Shown: positions 26,026 to 37,260 of the stretch, piece by piece
How the letters are laid out: each line of letters opens with the position of its first letter
How positions within the stretch are numbered: the first letter of the stretch is position 1
Program-made: the position numbers and the translations under genes
Notes under the pieces: generated by a model
Told to the model about the DNA's origin: nothing
What the model saw: only the letters and a program-made list of their open reading frames with translations
Database searches by the model: none
Source of the DNA: Medicago truncatula
Lineage: Eukaryota > Streptophyta > Magnoliopsida > Fabales > Fabaceae
Direction of reading: 5' to 3'
Length of the DNA stretch: 64,000 bases
Assembly: GCF_003473485.1 (NCBI RefSeq)
Contig: NC_053044.1
Span: forward strand, 52,616,091-52,680,090

Positions 26026-26167
26026 TCTTGATGATTTTGAGAAGAGACTCACTGATTTTGGTTACAAGAAAATCGAAACAGAACGAGAGAGAAACGATTG
26101 TGAAAATCGATCAGATTAAGTAACTGTGTTGTTCTTTATTATGGCCTAAGGTACTTGGTAGGCTTTG

Positions 26168-26178
26168 TATATATATAG
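26168..26178 (-). promoter_or_regulatory. Probable TATA box of flotillin copy 1
   Basis: On the minus strand this reads ctatatatata, about 145 nt upstream of the start codon. A leader with a CAGTTACTTAATC-like word follows; relatives of that word (CAGTCACTTC) occur upstream of copies 3 and 4. Confidence 0.5.
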
Positions 26179-27510
26179 AAATTTGTTAGGTTAAACCCAA
26201 CGCGGTAATTAATTAAAGGAAGAGAGAATAGAATAACTGAACGATAAAATAGTTATAATTTGTTATGAGATATTGTTTTTTTTTTTTTTTAACAAAATCT
26301 CATTGATGTTTTTTAGGAAGGAAAAAGGAAATATCCTATCCAATTTTATTGGTTACGTTATTTGGGTTAATCCACATAATTCTGATTTTAGCCAATGAAA
26401 ATAAGTTTGTTTAGATTTCACTTTGGGTTAAGAATGCTAGCCAACTGTCCCAGGGACCTTAGTTGGTAGAAACATTGCATAATATAAGCAAGAATTGGAG
26501 TTCGAACTCCGAACATCCCATTTCTTTACATTTAATATATGTGAGTTTTAACTACTTGATAAAAAAAAATATGCTAGACAATTTACCGACAATATAACAA
26601 ATATAATAAAAAACTTATCTTTTTCAATAACACATATAATTGGCTAGCATTCAAAAACCAATAATATAACAAGGGTTTCTCCAACATGTTCAATATTTGT
26701 TAAAGAAACTAAAATTAGCATATTTTTATCCAAAAACAACAATCATTTATTAAAATGTTATGTATTTAATATGAATTGCAAAAATTCAAATACAAACTTA
26801 TTATTTTTAACTTTTTTTAATAATTATTTTAACTTTTTAACATGATAGAAAACTTATATAACAAATATAATAAAAATTGTTATTTTTTCAATAACATAAA
26901 AAATATAGCATTCTCAAAAACAATTTCTTTTAAAGGTATAATTGAAATAATATATATAGGGAGTTGCTAACTTAGACCAACATAAAAATACTAATGTCGA
27001 AGTTAGTAAGTGTGTATACCTTTTTGAAATATTTTATTAAAAAATATAAATTGCATCCAAACTATCATTTATTTTAAATTAAATTGGAACTGAATTTTTT
27101 TTGTCCAAATAAAAAGTTACACGGTTGCTAACTTAGACCTTAATGTTTTTAGGTTTATCGAAAAACTTTAATGTCCAAGTTAGCAAGTGTGCACTTTTTT
27201 ATTTGAACAAAAATACTCAATTGTTACTATTCAAACAAATTTTAAACGGAAAAAACCATGAAATGAGTATGCATACCGCCAAATAAAAGAACCACAAAGT
27301 GATGTTAGTCTTTCTTAAGGGCTTTGTTTTAGTTTCAAAAAATTCCATTCATAAAATACCAAGCATGTAAAAGTGTAAATTAAACCATAAAATACCAAGC
27401 ATATAATACAAGACTTTTAACCTGAAAATCTGAAAGACTAGTGAATCACACACATATATCCGCCAAATAAAATTCCACAATTAATCTATAAACATAATAG
27501 TTGCATCATC
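26179..27510. other. Spacer between flotillin copies 1 and 2, with repeats
   Basis: 26,435-26,575 is SINE-like: tRNA-like head ccttagttggtagaaacatt, B-box-like gagttcgaactcc at 26,499, an A-run at 26,562, and an atgctag word on both sides that could be the target duplication. 26,960-27,200 holds two small foldback units, each opening gttgctaacttagacc and closing aagttagcaagtgtg or its close relative. 27,315-27,410 is the shared downstream block of copy 2. The rest is AT-rich. Confidence 0.5.
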
Positions 27511-29754
27511 CTAATTCAAGTTTTTGTCAGGCAAGACTCCCATCCAAGCAGGTGGTAACATTCCCGTTTGCTCATGAACAGTCTTAAACAAAGGTGGCAA
27601 CATCTTGTAGACACCAGCAACTTCTTTCATCGCACCTTCACCCCCACTATTATCACCACCATTAGTCCAAATACTAATCTTAGGCTCAAGTCCGCGTACT
27701 GCCTCAGCATTAATCTTAGCGATCTCTTGAAACATGCCACCATTTATCATCAAGAAATCCCTTACAGCAGTGTAGTTGTTTCCAAGTGCATTGAGAAGTG
27801 CACTTAGATACACCCCTTGAGCATTCCCAAGTGTCACAATTCCCTCTGCCTCCTTTTTCTTTGCATATAGCTCTGCTTCAGCTGCTTGCGTGCGAGCATA
27901 AAATGTTGCGTCTGCTAATGCTTTCTGTGCTTCTGCCTCTGCCTTCTTCTCATACAGAATTGCTTCTGCCTCCTTTTGTTTCTTGTACAGCTCCCAGTTT
28001 GCTTCTTGTACCTATACCATCCAGAATTTCAATCACCAAAAAAGTGATCCAGTATAGTTACATTATAGTCAACTAATTGAAAAGGCCAAGTTAATCGATA
28101 TGCACAATCGTTCATATATATAATTTATTTACTAGGTCTAATAGGTATTAACTATTAATTTCGGCAGAATCAGTTAAGATTTTTCCACTTCTAGTTTTAT
28201 AATGCATATTATGGGAGACAATCAAAAGCCAACTGTGATCTCATTATATATGTTTATTGATTGATACTAATCACCAAGGTTGTAAAATAGTGTTGAATTC
28301 TCTATTAAAGCTTTTACGGTGACAAAAACAAGAGAACAAATCAAGTAGTCCAGTTATTTAAAAAAATGCAACTTGACTACTCCATATAACAGAATCAATA
28401 ATCAATTGAATAAAGTATGAAGTATTTAAAAAAAAAAAAAAAATAGAGTATATTTACATTAGTTATCAAAAGTTTTGTATCCTTAAAATTACTAATCTTT
28501 TATCACCCATTGTCCATTGATCATGAGTGTGACCGATTTGGTTAAACCTCAAAAGGGACAGAGTTTAAAGCTCGATTTAAACACATAAATAGATATGAAT
28601 CTCATCACATATATGTCAACAACTTTAATTAATCATAGTGATTTAATTTCTAATGAAAATATAACAAACTATTGATCTTGTTGCTAGCTAGTAAAAATGA
28701 ATTGTATTCAAAAATTCATTTTTTGTACAAAAATAAAAAAAAGAATTGCATAATATTAAAGAAATGAAGATTTGCATAATAATAAATAAATGAAAAAATT
28801 ATATATATTTGCATGTACTAAACTAACCTTGGTTTCATATTGAACACTAGCTTTGCTAAGGAACTCAGCTTTAAGCTTCTCAGTTGTAGTCAAAGCATTC
28901 ATCCTCTCAACTTCACCTTGTAACTCAGCATCCCTTAGAGCGACGGCTTTGGCAGCCTCAACTTCGGCCACTTGAGCCGCCTTAGTCCAAGCCGCTTTCT
29001 TCTTAGCCAATTCAGAATTAGCCTCAGCCACTTCAGCTTCTCTCTGATTCTCAAAAACCTTCACTTCAGTCCTCACTTTAATTCCCTCCTTGTCGCCCTC
29101 TCCAGCCCTCTGCATCGCAATAATCTTTGTCTCTGCATCAATTTTTGCTGCATTTTGTAGTGTTTGTCCTTCCCTCAATTTCGAACCAATCTCACCTTTC
29201 ATCTTAGCTTCTGATACATCAACCCTTGCTTGATTCGCTGCTTCCATTTGTGTCTTTTGACCCAAATATGAGAAATACTCATGACCTGGCACATCAACTA
29301 ACTGTTTAACATTAGCATTGTAAATCAATAAACCGAATTGGTTTAGTTCGAGTTGAACTTTTCCAAATACTTCTTGTTTAAACTCTTTTGTTCCTCTGAA
29401 AACCTCTTCCATGGTCATTGATGCAGCGAGGACACGTGTCTCGCCTTCGATGATTCCTTGAACGAGTTCCTTAACATGATTGGAGAGTTTATCGTGCGGT
29501 GAAATAAGTTTGGCGTATTTGAGAAGGCTTTCCTTATCATCCACACGAGGACCGATAGTGAAGACAGCGGGGAGAACAAAAGGAAGTTTCTCTGCGCTCA
29601 TTGCTTGAACTTCAAAGGTGTAATTTACAGGTGAGAGGTCGAAGACGGAGTAGGATTGACCGGGTAGAATCCATGCTTTCTTTGCGAGCTTTATGTCTTT
29701 GATTCCGATTCCGGTTATCACAAGGTATTGTGATGCTTTTGCTACCTTGTACAT
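27511..29754 (-). CDS. FLOT: Flotillin-like protein, copy 2
   Basis: SPFH/band 7 microdomain scaffold with the same two-exon structure: exon 1 29754-28828, exon 2 28011-27511, intron 816 nt, product 475 aa. The start [15 protein letters not shown] is the first ATG after the leader. The SPFH core and the long Glu/Ala coiled coil are complete. It differs from the other copies at residue 35, where the shared Cys of GQSC is Tyr ([11 protein letters not shown]), and it has ILPGQS in place of IFPGQS. The C-terminal region is shortened ([17 protein letters not shown], without the TEGAMGM stretch of copies 3 and 4) and ends [10 protein letters not shown]. No frameshift or stop is seen, and splice sites are canonical. 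Expected at the plasma membrane with its paralogues. Confidence 0.93.
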
Positions 29755-29865
29755 CGTTGATTTTGATTTAATTTTTAAAAATCTAAAAAAAAAAGAAAAT
29801 AGAAAGGAAAATTACTGAAGTCACTGTGTTCTTGCTTATGGTGTAAGGTGTATGGTATGGAAGGC

Positions 29866-29874
29866 TTTATATAG
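29866..29874 (-). promoter_or_regulatory. TATA box of flotillin copy 2
   Basis: Minus-strand CTATATAAA, a canonical plant TATA box about 115 nt upstream of the ATG. Confidence 0.65.
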
Positions 29875-31595
29875 ATATATGATAAAGGAAGAGAATGCAT
29901 GATAGCAAAATAATTAGTATAATTTTATTGGATGAACCATTTTCTACGCACACCTCTAATTGGCTATTAAAGATTATCGATGGTTAAACTTAGTATATTT
30001 TTTGTCTCTAATCCTTGGTTTGTTCCGTTGTTTTGGAATTAATATTATTATTTGTTGTCTCTTCTTGACATTTTCTTCTTCTTATTTTCTTCTTCTTGTT
30101 TTTTCGGAGGCATTTCCAAGATATTGCCAGTTGGATTATCTGTACGGAATTGCATCAGTATGATCTTTATGTGTTTATTGTTGACCAATTGATCGCGTTT
30201 ACTATTTTTTTGCGAAAATGAATGTTAATTTCGATGAAATTGTCTGGAATTTAAGAGAGAGTCAACTATTCATTCTTCTTCAAAAGGTTTGGCAACCGGC
30301 CAACCGTAATAATAAGCTATTATTTATAATGTTAGGATGACGATGAATCCTTTAGGGCACTATAGTGTTCTTTCAATACCTGCGTTTCTAAAAAATGTTC
30401 CTATCTCCTAGACAATAGCTTTAGTGTCTATTCTTATATTTTATGGGCACTTAAGTGTCCATACCTACATATACTACCTATACTTTAACTATAAAAAAAA
30501 AAAAAAAAAAAAATATCATAATTTAAATAAAACTATGATCTAAATCTTTTTAAAATCAACACGTAAAATAATACGAATTGTTGTATTTAGTCAAATAAAG
30601 AACATCTAAAATATTCCTAAAAAATTATAGACCGGAGGGAGCAATTACTACATTAAGCAATTTTTAGGTTTAGGTTTAGATTTAAGATGAAATAACTAAA
30701 TTAATTAATTAATTAGTTGTACACAAAAAAAAAAAAATTAATTGTACATGCGGGGTGCGAGGTTGAGAAGTTACCCATTTAAATTTGTCCGCACTCATAT
30801 CCATTTAAATTTGTGGGTAATTACCCGAATCCGAGCTCAAACCCATGAAAGCGAAATTTTACCCTATCCATTAAGAGTATTTTTTTGCAGATATCCATTA
30901 AATCTGAGTCCAATTATGGATATCCATTAAATATGGATCCAATTATCATCCCTAATAACGTCAACATGAGACTCTAACACAAACTTTTCAATCTACTTGT
31001 TTTTTATTGATTAATATTTAAATGCATCCCACTAAATAAGATGAGATCAATATGAATTTAGTAGGACCATATGATTTTTGACGAATTAAATGTGTGTCAA
31101 ATAATGTGTTTAGAAAAAATATTTATGAATTACTTAATATAATTAGACAAAATTAATTTGGTAATTTCCTCTAAAAAAAATTAATTTGGTAATCGTCGTT
31201 TTTTCATGAACTTATATCTTATTTTCATTTGACGATAAAAAATTTTAATAAGGCACTTCAATATTTTATTTTTTAACACACATTTAATCCATCAAACTGT
31301 TAATTTTACAAACCATTATAAATTTTATCGTTTAAAAAAGTGTTACTTTCAATTTTCAATGTAGTATTATTTAATTTTTTATAATCTTGAATAGTTTTTT
31401 TTTTATGAAATATAATATTGTATAGTTTATTTAATACTCCATATATCATTATAAATATATTATTTCTCACTAAACATTCACAAAAATAAAAATATGCTTT
31501 CGGTTGATAGGATAGTTTATTAAAATCTTCATTCTTTTTCTTTAATTTATTAGTTTTTTATTTTATTTGAGTGAAATTGTCAAAAGCAATCGTTT
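29875..31595. other. Upstream region of flotillin copy 2, AT-rich with repeat remnants
   Basis: The first few hundred bases are the expected promoter. About 30,745-30,950 is a repeat remnant with repeated atccattaaat-type words (gatatccattaaatctgag, gatatccattaaatatggat) and gggtaattacccgaatcc. 30,955-31,120 resembles the MITE at 22,955 (acatgagactctaacac, ttgattaat, gtgtcaaataatgtg). 31,120-31,595 is plain AT-rich DNA. No gene is supported. Confidence 0.45.
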
Positions 31596-31599
31596 TTTT

Positions 31600-31735
31600 T
31601 TTTGTTAAGTAGCATAGTGGCTAGAGCTCACACAATTAAATTGTGGAGAAGTGAAGTGTCCGGGGTTCGAACCCTGACCCCTACATATAATATGCAATAT
31701 TCCTACCAATTGAGTTAAGTTCATGGGAATATCAA
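31600..31735 (+). mobile_element. tRNA-derived SINE-like element
   Basis: An A-box-like tagtggctagagctc is followed 40-50 nt later by a perfect pol III B-box GGTTCGAACCC (about 31,664-31,674), then cctacatataatatgcaat and ccaattgagttaag. The sequence cannot fold as a working tRNA (no matched acceptor stem, wrong spacing), so I call it a retroposon. A 5'-truncated relative lies at 59,985-60,055. Confidence 0.6.
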
Positions 31736-31879
31736 AAGCAATCGTTATTGTAGGACAAACTAAGTATTGCTTTTTAAAAAATAAATCAATGATGCAGAGA
31801 TAAACTTAAGATTATTTTAATTTTTTATGGTCAACTTTCTTTTAAAATATTCATATATTTTTTATCACAACAAAAAATG

Positions 31880-33553
31880 AAAGTTAATGACCATGAAGGC
31901 ATGAACTGCTGTTGACTGCAGTTAACTGCTGAGGAATTAAAAAGCCGGCTGCAGTTAACTGTTAAGGAAAATTTCGGTAGTTAACTGCCGCCGATTTCAT
32001 TTTTTCTCGGTAGTTAACTACCGAGGCGTCCTGAAGCCATAAAATGGCAGAACCTGTTGCATGTGTTTTTACACATTGTTTCAATGCTAAATCATAAAGA
32101 AAATAATTAAACAAACACGCATATAAAATAAAAATTATAACAAACACACATATAAAAAAAAATAAAAAATTAAAACATTAATTTGTGTTGCATATGATAA
32201 TTTAAGATAATTAAAAATAACACTTAGATTATCTGAATTATACTAAAGCGGCAATGCCACATGCTTGACATAAGAGTGCAGCAAAGATAGGTCTTCCGGT
32301 CCTCTAGGAAAGGGAGGGTCCACAGGTAACACCTCCAGGGCAGCCGCTGCTGCAATGTCATCATCATCTGCTATATGCTGCTCCTCTAGTATATGATCCT
32401 GGTCATATCCACCATCGGTCACATCGTGGTGTACCTGATCCTGATAATTCAGGTACTCCACCTGCTGGCTCGGATCAACCACCTGCGACTCTTCAGGCTG
32501 TGTAGCCCGAGAAGCCTCCTGCGAACTCCCTGAACCATCCACCCTCCGACCTCTTCCCCTCTTTGGGATGTGCCCGCTTTCGCTCTCCTTCCGGTGGCTC
32601 TGAGTCATCGCACGCCTACCAGCAATCATCTTAGATGGATCAACCGGATTCTGATCAGACATATCTACACAAAATTTTTAAAAATTAACATCATTTCCAT
32701 AACCTAATCAAACACGTTAAACCTAAACTAAACATAAACATAATCAAACACATTAAAAGTACAACAATGAACATCATTTCCATAACCTAAAATCATTCAA
32801 TATAATCATCATTACAATAAAATTTATGTCCATCATTTCCATAATAACCTAAACATCATTCAATAATTTACATACACTTAATCATTTGTGTCCATCATAA
32901 TTCTTGTAAGCTAAACTAACTAAAAAATCAATATACAATTAACCAAACTATAATTAACATCATTTCTATCATTTTCATAACCTAAACTAACTAAATAATC
33001 AATATAATTTTCATTGAAGCATTTGATCAAACACTTTGTGTGCAAAGTATAAAACATATTCAAATTGTGTTCATTTGCCACCATTCAAAGCCACATTATG
33101 ATTTTAACAACATAGGCAACAACTACATTCATTTATCAATTCATAAACTACACATGCAATCATCAAATTGTCAATTTTAAAATCAACCTTAACCACATGC
33201 AAACTACTCTAATTTTTTTTTAAAAATAAACCTAAACAAACTAACATTATCATTAAAGTGATTGATACAACTTACTTGTGATAATGTGCAGTTGATTTTC
33301 TTGCAATTCGTGAAAATGACTTTGGTGAAGATTAGAGAGAAATTGAGAATTTTTTAGAGAAGTTTAGAAACTAACATATTTGTGTTTCTGATTATGTTTA
33401 TCTTCAGCATGCCTCGACAGTTAACTATCGCGGTTTTCCTCGGTAGTTAACTGCAACCGGATTTTTAATTCCTCGACAGTTAGCTATCGAGGGGGCAAAA
33501 ACGTATTTTACTCGTGTTTCTCAGCCTTATCAAATATGTTAATGGCAATTCTC
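31880..33553. mobile_element. Mutator-like element carrying a MAIN-like exon
   Basis: The right terminal part (33,400-33,553) is the same family as the ends of the element at 54,008-56,893: cagttaactatcgcgg, ctcggtagttaactgcaacc, gtattttactcgtg, cagccttatcaaat and the final caattctc. The left part (31,905-32,035) shows the inverted counterparts (ctgcagttaactgctgagg, tcggtagttaactaccgagg) but lacks the outermost ~50 bp, so the left end is probably truncated and no target duplication is seen. Inside on the minus strand are a leader intron donor (near 33,277, acaagtaagt) and one coding exon at 32,662-32,243. Confidence 0.6.
32243..32662 (-). pseudogene. Truncated MAIN-like / plant mobile domain protein, first coding exon
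   Basis: 139 codons, starting MSDQNPVDPSKMIAGRRAMT, with a basic stretch KRGRGRRVDG, an acidic middle and the C-terminal FPRGPEDLSLLHSYVKHVAL. That last motif matches the G-P-x-D-x-S-L-L-x-S-Y-x-x-H-V-A signature that leads the plant mobile domain in MAIN-like proteins; such domains occur both in transposons and in domesticated silencing factors. The frame stops right after HVALPL, so the main domain is missing. The ATG follows a gtgtag acceptor, as in the related element at 54,558. Likely non-functional as a PMD protein. Confidence 0.55.
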
Positions 33554-33659
33554 CATAAACTTGTTGATGTTGCGTTTAGGTTACTCTTAAACAGACAGGT
33601 AAAAAAAAGTTTATTCATGAACGGTTCCTTGTGTGGTACCCACGATAAAGAAAGATTAA

Positions 33660-33845
33660 AGAGAAATGATATTTGTACAACCATTTTGTGACAACTTTGT
33701 GACAATTTTCTCTCTCATACTCACATTATACTCTTATTCTCTCTCTTCATTTTTCTCTCTCCATTATTTTTAACCAATGGAAAAAGAAAGAAAAAAAATT
33801 GTCACAAAAGTTTTATCAAATAATTGTTCAAATATCACAACTCTT
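33660..33845 (+). mobile_element. MITE, same family as the pair at 4570-4885
   Basis: Starts aatgatatttgtacaacca and ends aaataattgttcaaatatca, so the ends are inverted (TGATATTTG / CAAATATCA). It carries ttgtgacaa / ttgtcacaa inversions and a tctctctcatactcacatta body. Confidence 0.6.
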
Positions 33846-34167
33846 TTGAACAATTCACTTATTTTTTACCATGCTTGTGCAAATAATAATGTCTTTTCAA
33901 GCTTGGCAGTACAAAGGTGGCCCTTCAACAATATGAGGGAATTGTGAAAGTATTTGTGAAAGTTTTTTTTTAAAATGCTAACAAGTTTTTCCTTGACACT
34001 CTTTAAAGATCTTTAATAGTAAGTTCTTATAAAAATTTACGTATTTAGTAAATTGAAAATTGAATTGTTTGACTTTTTAAAATAATAATTTATTAATTTG
34101 AAATTCTTAAAGAGCGTTTGTGGCATTCGTTAGCAAGATTTGTTTTTTTAGGAAATTGTGAAAGTCT

Positions 34168-34736
34168 ATGTCTACTGCAATTTTGACTTTCAAAAGCATT
34201 TTTAAGTGCTATCAAAGAGTCCTTAATTATGGTGCTCAATCTAATATAAATGCTGCAATTTTATCAGGTAGTAGAGAATTGGAAGAAATTCGGTGGTGGC
34301 CTCTGGATTTTGGCTATATTCAAATGAATACGGACGGTGCTTCTAAAGGTGGTTTAAATGCAGGTTGTGGAGTGGTGCTCAGAGGTGATAACGGAGAATG
34401 GATTTGTGGGTTTTTGAAAGGGTTGGGCTCTTGTGGTGTTTATGCCAGAGTTGTGGGGTGTGTTTGAAGGATTGAAGTTGGCTCATTCTCGTGGTTACCG
34501 TAAAGTGGAGCTTCGCATAGACTCTTCGAGTGTGGTCTCTTCCATATCCTCTGATCAAGGTGGTTCAGTAGTTGATCGGACACTACATCATAATATTCAA
34601 CGTTTGATTGACTGAGATTGGGAAGTTCAAGTTCGTCACTCCTTTAGAGAAGCCAACGCTTGTGCAGATGTGATGGCGAATTTGGCATGTGAAAGTGATT
34701 TTTCTTTGATTTTATATGAGCAATGTCCCGCTTAGA
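34168..34736 (+). pseudogene. LINE-type RNase H domain, frameshifted
   Basis: Frame 1 (34168 to about 34440) reads WWPLDFGYIQMNTDGASKGG, then GCGVVLRGDNGEWICGF. After a frameshift near 34,440 the reading continues as MPELWGVFEGLKLAHSRGYR, then VELRIDSSSVV, up to a TGA at 34,613-34,615. It then goes on as DWEVQVRHSFREANACADVM. This order (NTDGA, ELWG, DSS, A-N-x-x-A-D) is the RNase H fold at the end of plant non-LTR retrotransposon polyproteins. One frameshift and one internal stop make it dead. The tail at 34,795-34,835 (ggcttcggccctcttgttg) fits a LINE 3' region. Confidence 0.7.
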
Positions 34737-34872
34737 TTAGATCTCTTTATTTAGCAGACTTTGTTAGCATTTCTACTTCGTGTTTTGTGAAACGATAGTT
34801 GCTTTCTTTCGGGCTTCGGCCCTCTTGTTGTCCAAAATAAATTCTGCTATTACTGGTATCCCACCTATAACC

Positions 34873-35017
34873 TATAATAGTGTTTTTAAAAGCTATTAAA
34901 AGCCTCTCTTTAGTAGCCCTTTCCTTAAAGCGCTATGGTATCCTAATTTGATGCGACTTAAAAATATTTTTCGAGCAGGATTTAATAGCGCCTGACAAAA
35001 AAAAAAACACTATTATA
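34873..35017. mobile_element. Small foldback element
   Basis: Left tataatagtgtttttaaaag and right aaaaaaacactattata are inverted repeats around 145 bp; the inside holds further attaaaagc / aatagcgc words. The order (TAGTG at the left end) is opposite to CACTA termini, so I leave the class open. Confidence 0.55.
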
Positions 35018-35239
35018 ATTGGGCGATGCAATTTTGGGGAGACAATGTGTGTGATACATGAAGCATATAGATCACAATTGTGAAGTGTTGAATAGTGGTC
35101 TTTGATCTTTAGAATGAAAGAAAAACAAAAGGAGTACTAGTGCAATATGACTCAATAAGTATCAAAGTAATTCGAAAACAATATAGTTAATTTCATTAAT
35201 TCAATGTGAAATTATTACATAATAGTGGATTAGTGGTCA

Positions 35240-35432
35240 AGTAAACTCACAAACCCCTAACCAAGTTGTTTGGGCTCCAGTGACAAGGAGTTTCTTCCAA
35301 GGACATATCCGGGGAATACCGGGTTCGATTCCTAGGGGGAACAACACTTGGCCAGTGCGCATGCCTCTACGCATGAGCCGGATTAGTCGTCCACCATTGG
35401 TGGATCAGAAACCGATGTGAAAACCAAAAAAA
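35240..35432 (+). mobile_element. SINE-like retroposon with A-tail
   Basis: The head ccaagttgtttgggctccag and a B-box-like gggttcgattcc (35,319-35,330) are followed by a body with gcatgcctctacgcatgagc and gattagtcgtccaccattgg. It ends in about 10 A at 35,426. The body resembles the copy at 4028 (attagtcgg, tggatcaga). Confidence 0.55.
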
Positions 35433-36205
35433 AAAACTCACAAACCCCTTTTACAACCATTGACTCAATTTTACAATCGCAATGATCAATATAAAATAAA
35501 GAGCGATCCTATATAGTGTGAAAGAAAACATAGCGAAAGCTTCCCGAACCAAAACTAACTAATTACAGTTTGATGTTTGGCGGCGGAATACAAGGAGGTG
35601 CTTGCTGAAAAAACAGAAATGAAATAAACCTCCAATCAAAACTAACCAGATATTGTCGTGGTCTATTCGCTTGATATTCTCTAGCGAGAAAAAACATTTC
35701 CCTAAAATAAATGATGATCGAAATACAAACAAATGATATTCATCTCACCCTTGTCATCAAAAACATGAAAATGAACTTCATTCAATACATTATAATCAAA
35801 GTAACATTTATGGGTTCTGGATTGAGAAAGAATTTTCTGTCAATACTTCACATCCCCTCCACACTAAGAAGAAAAAATCAGGTGTGATGAGCCACATTGC
35901 ATTTACCTGCCTTCTACCACTAATAGGGTTAATACCTTCTATTACGATTTCCATCATCGTTACGACTACCTCCTACACGCAATAGCCGACCACCTGGACC
36001 ATTTTCCCTTGCCATTTATGCAGGGTCGGAGAGCTGGAACCTAAACACCAGGGGTAAAAATTGACATTGAAAGAGACAAAATAGTGATGGAAATGAGTCA
36101 TAGGTTAACACTTGCAGGTTCTCAATAAGATCTATACCTACGGCCAAATTAGTGGGTATAGGAAATTAAAAAGGAAGAAGAAATTTTTGTGATATACCCA
36201 CGGAT
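35433..36205. other. Intergenic, nothing recognised
   Basis: AT-rich, with no ORF, inverted repeat or known motif that I can support. Confidence 0.45.
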
Positions 36206-37260
36206 TTTTAACCTTTATGTTGTGAATTCGGTCTCAAATTTCACAGCAATACAAATTATATGATGTGTGGAGCAAGTATCAATGGCAACCAATAACCAAA
36301 TGTAAATAACCACAAGCAATAACAACAATCTAGATCTAATCTAGAAAACAAGTGCATAGCAAAACCACAATCTAACCAAAGGATAAACAAGATAAAGAGA
36401 GTAGAGAAAAATAGACAACAACACCAAGAGATTGTTCACCCAGTTCGGTCCAACCATGACCTAGTCTGGAGGAGAGATTAATCTCTCCAATCCACTATCA
36501 ATGAGTTCTTACAAAGAGATACAAAATGGGTTACAAGAAATTAGCTTCAACAAGCTCACAAAGAACAACCTTAATTTCTACCCATTTTCCCAATCTCACC
36601 AACGAACAAGACACTCATGATTTTCACTCTCCCAAAGTGTTTACAATTGTTTCCCAACTCTAGAATCTAACCCCCAAAAGAGAACCAACCATTAGCCTTT
36701 GATTTCACTAAGGATCTTCTCTTTTGGTTTCACAAGACTCAACCCAAGTTGCTCACAAAAGACTCTCCACTCATATGTTTCCCAACCCCATGAATCTTCC
36801 CCAAAAGGCACCAACCCTTTTCACAATAGCCCCCTCTTTTGGTTCTCCAAGATTCACATCTTGAAACTTTGAACCTCACCCAAAGACCCTCAACCTTTAG
36901 TATCTAAAACCCTAAAAGTTCCCTCCTTTGGTTTCCATGAGATTCACCAAGCTTACCCAACAAATGGGTCAAAGAATGCATATATTGTGTTCAGATCCGG
37001 ACAAAATCGTGACACATTTGGTGCGTACGACCCAAGGTACGACCAACCTTATCCTGAAAACATGCCCAGCAAGCCGAAAATCGTGTCACGTTTCCCCAAC
37101 ATCGTGTCACGATTGGACACCCTGCAAAACATGCTCACGGCATTGCAAAATCGTGACACGCCTGTAAAATCGTGTCACGATTTCTCTGTTTTCTAAAACG
37201 CAAATTGAAGGCACTTTACAACACTTTACCTGCAGACTTTTAGCTGTCATTATAGGTCAA
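36206..37260. repeat. LTR-like repeat with TCGTGTCACGA palindromes
   Basis: Less AT-rich than its surroundings. It contains gagattgttcacccagttcgg, a phrase typical of plant copia-type LTR repeats, and a leucine/serine-like stretch without a long ORF. At its right end the words tcgtgacacg / tcgtgtcacg occur five times (about 37,006, 37,081, 37,102, 37,151 and 37,170). The two partly overlapping + frames here (about 36,928-37,196) look accidental. The termini of a full LTR are not resolved. Confidence 0.4.

Noticed and set aside
31600-31735. Possible tRNA gene
   Set aside because: It has a B-box but no acceptor stem or cloverleaf; judged a SINE.
34873-35017. CACTA-type transposon
   Set aside because: The ends are in the reverse order (TAGTG at left, CACTA at right), so only a foldback is claimed.
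36928-37196. Two overlapping + ORFs (79 and 69 codons)
   Set aside because: They overlap in different frames in a repeat; the composition follows the palindromic repeat, with no known motif.
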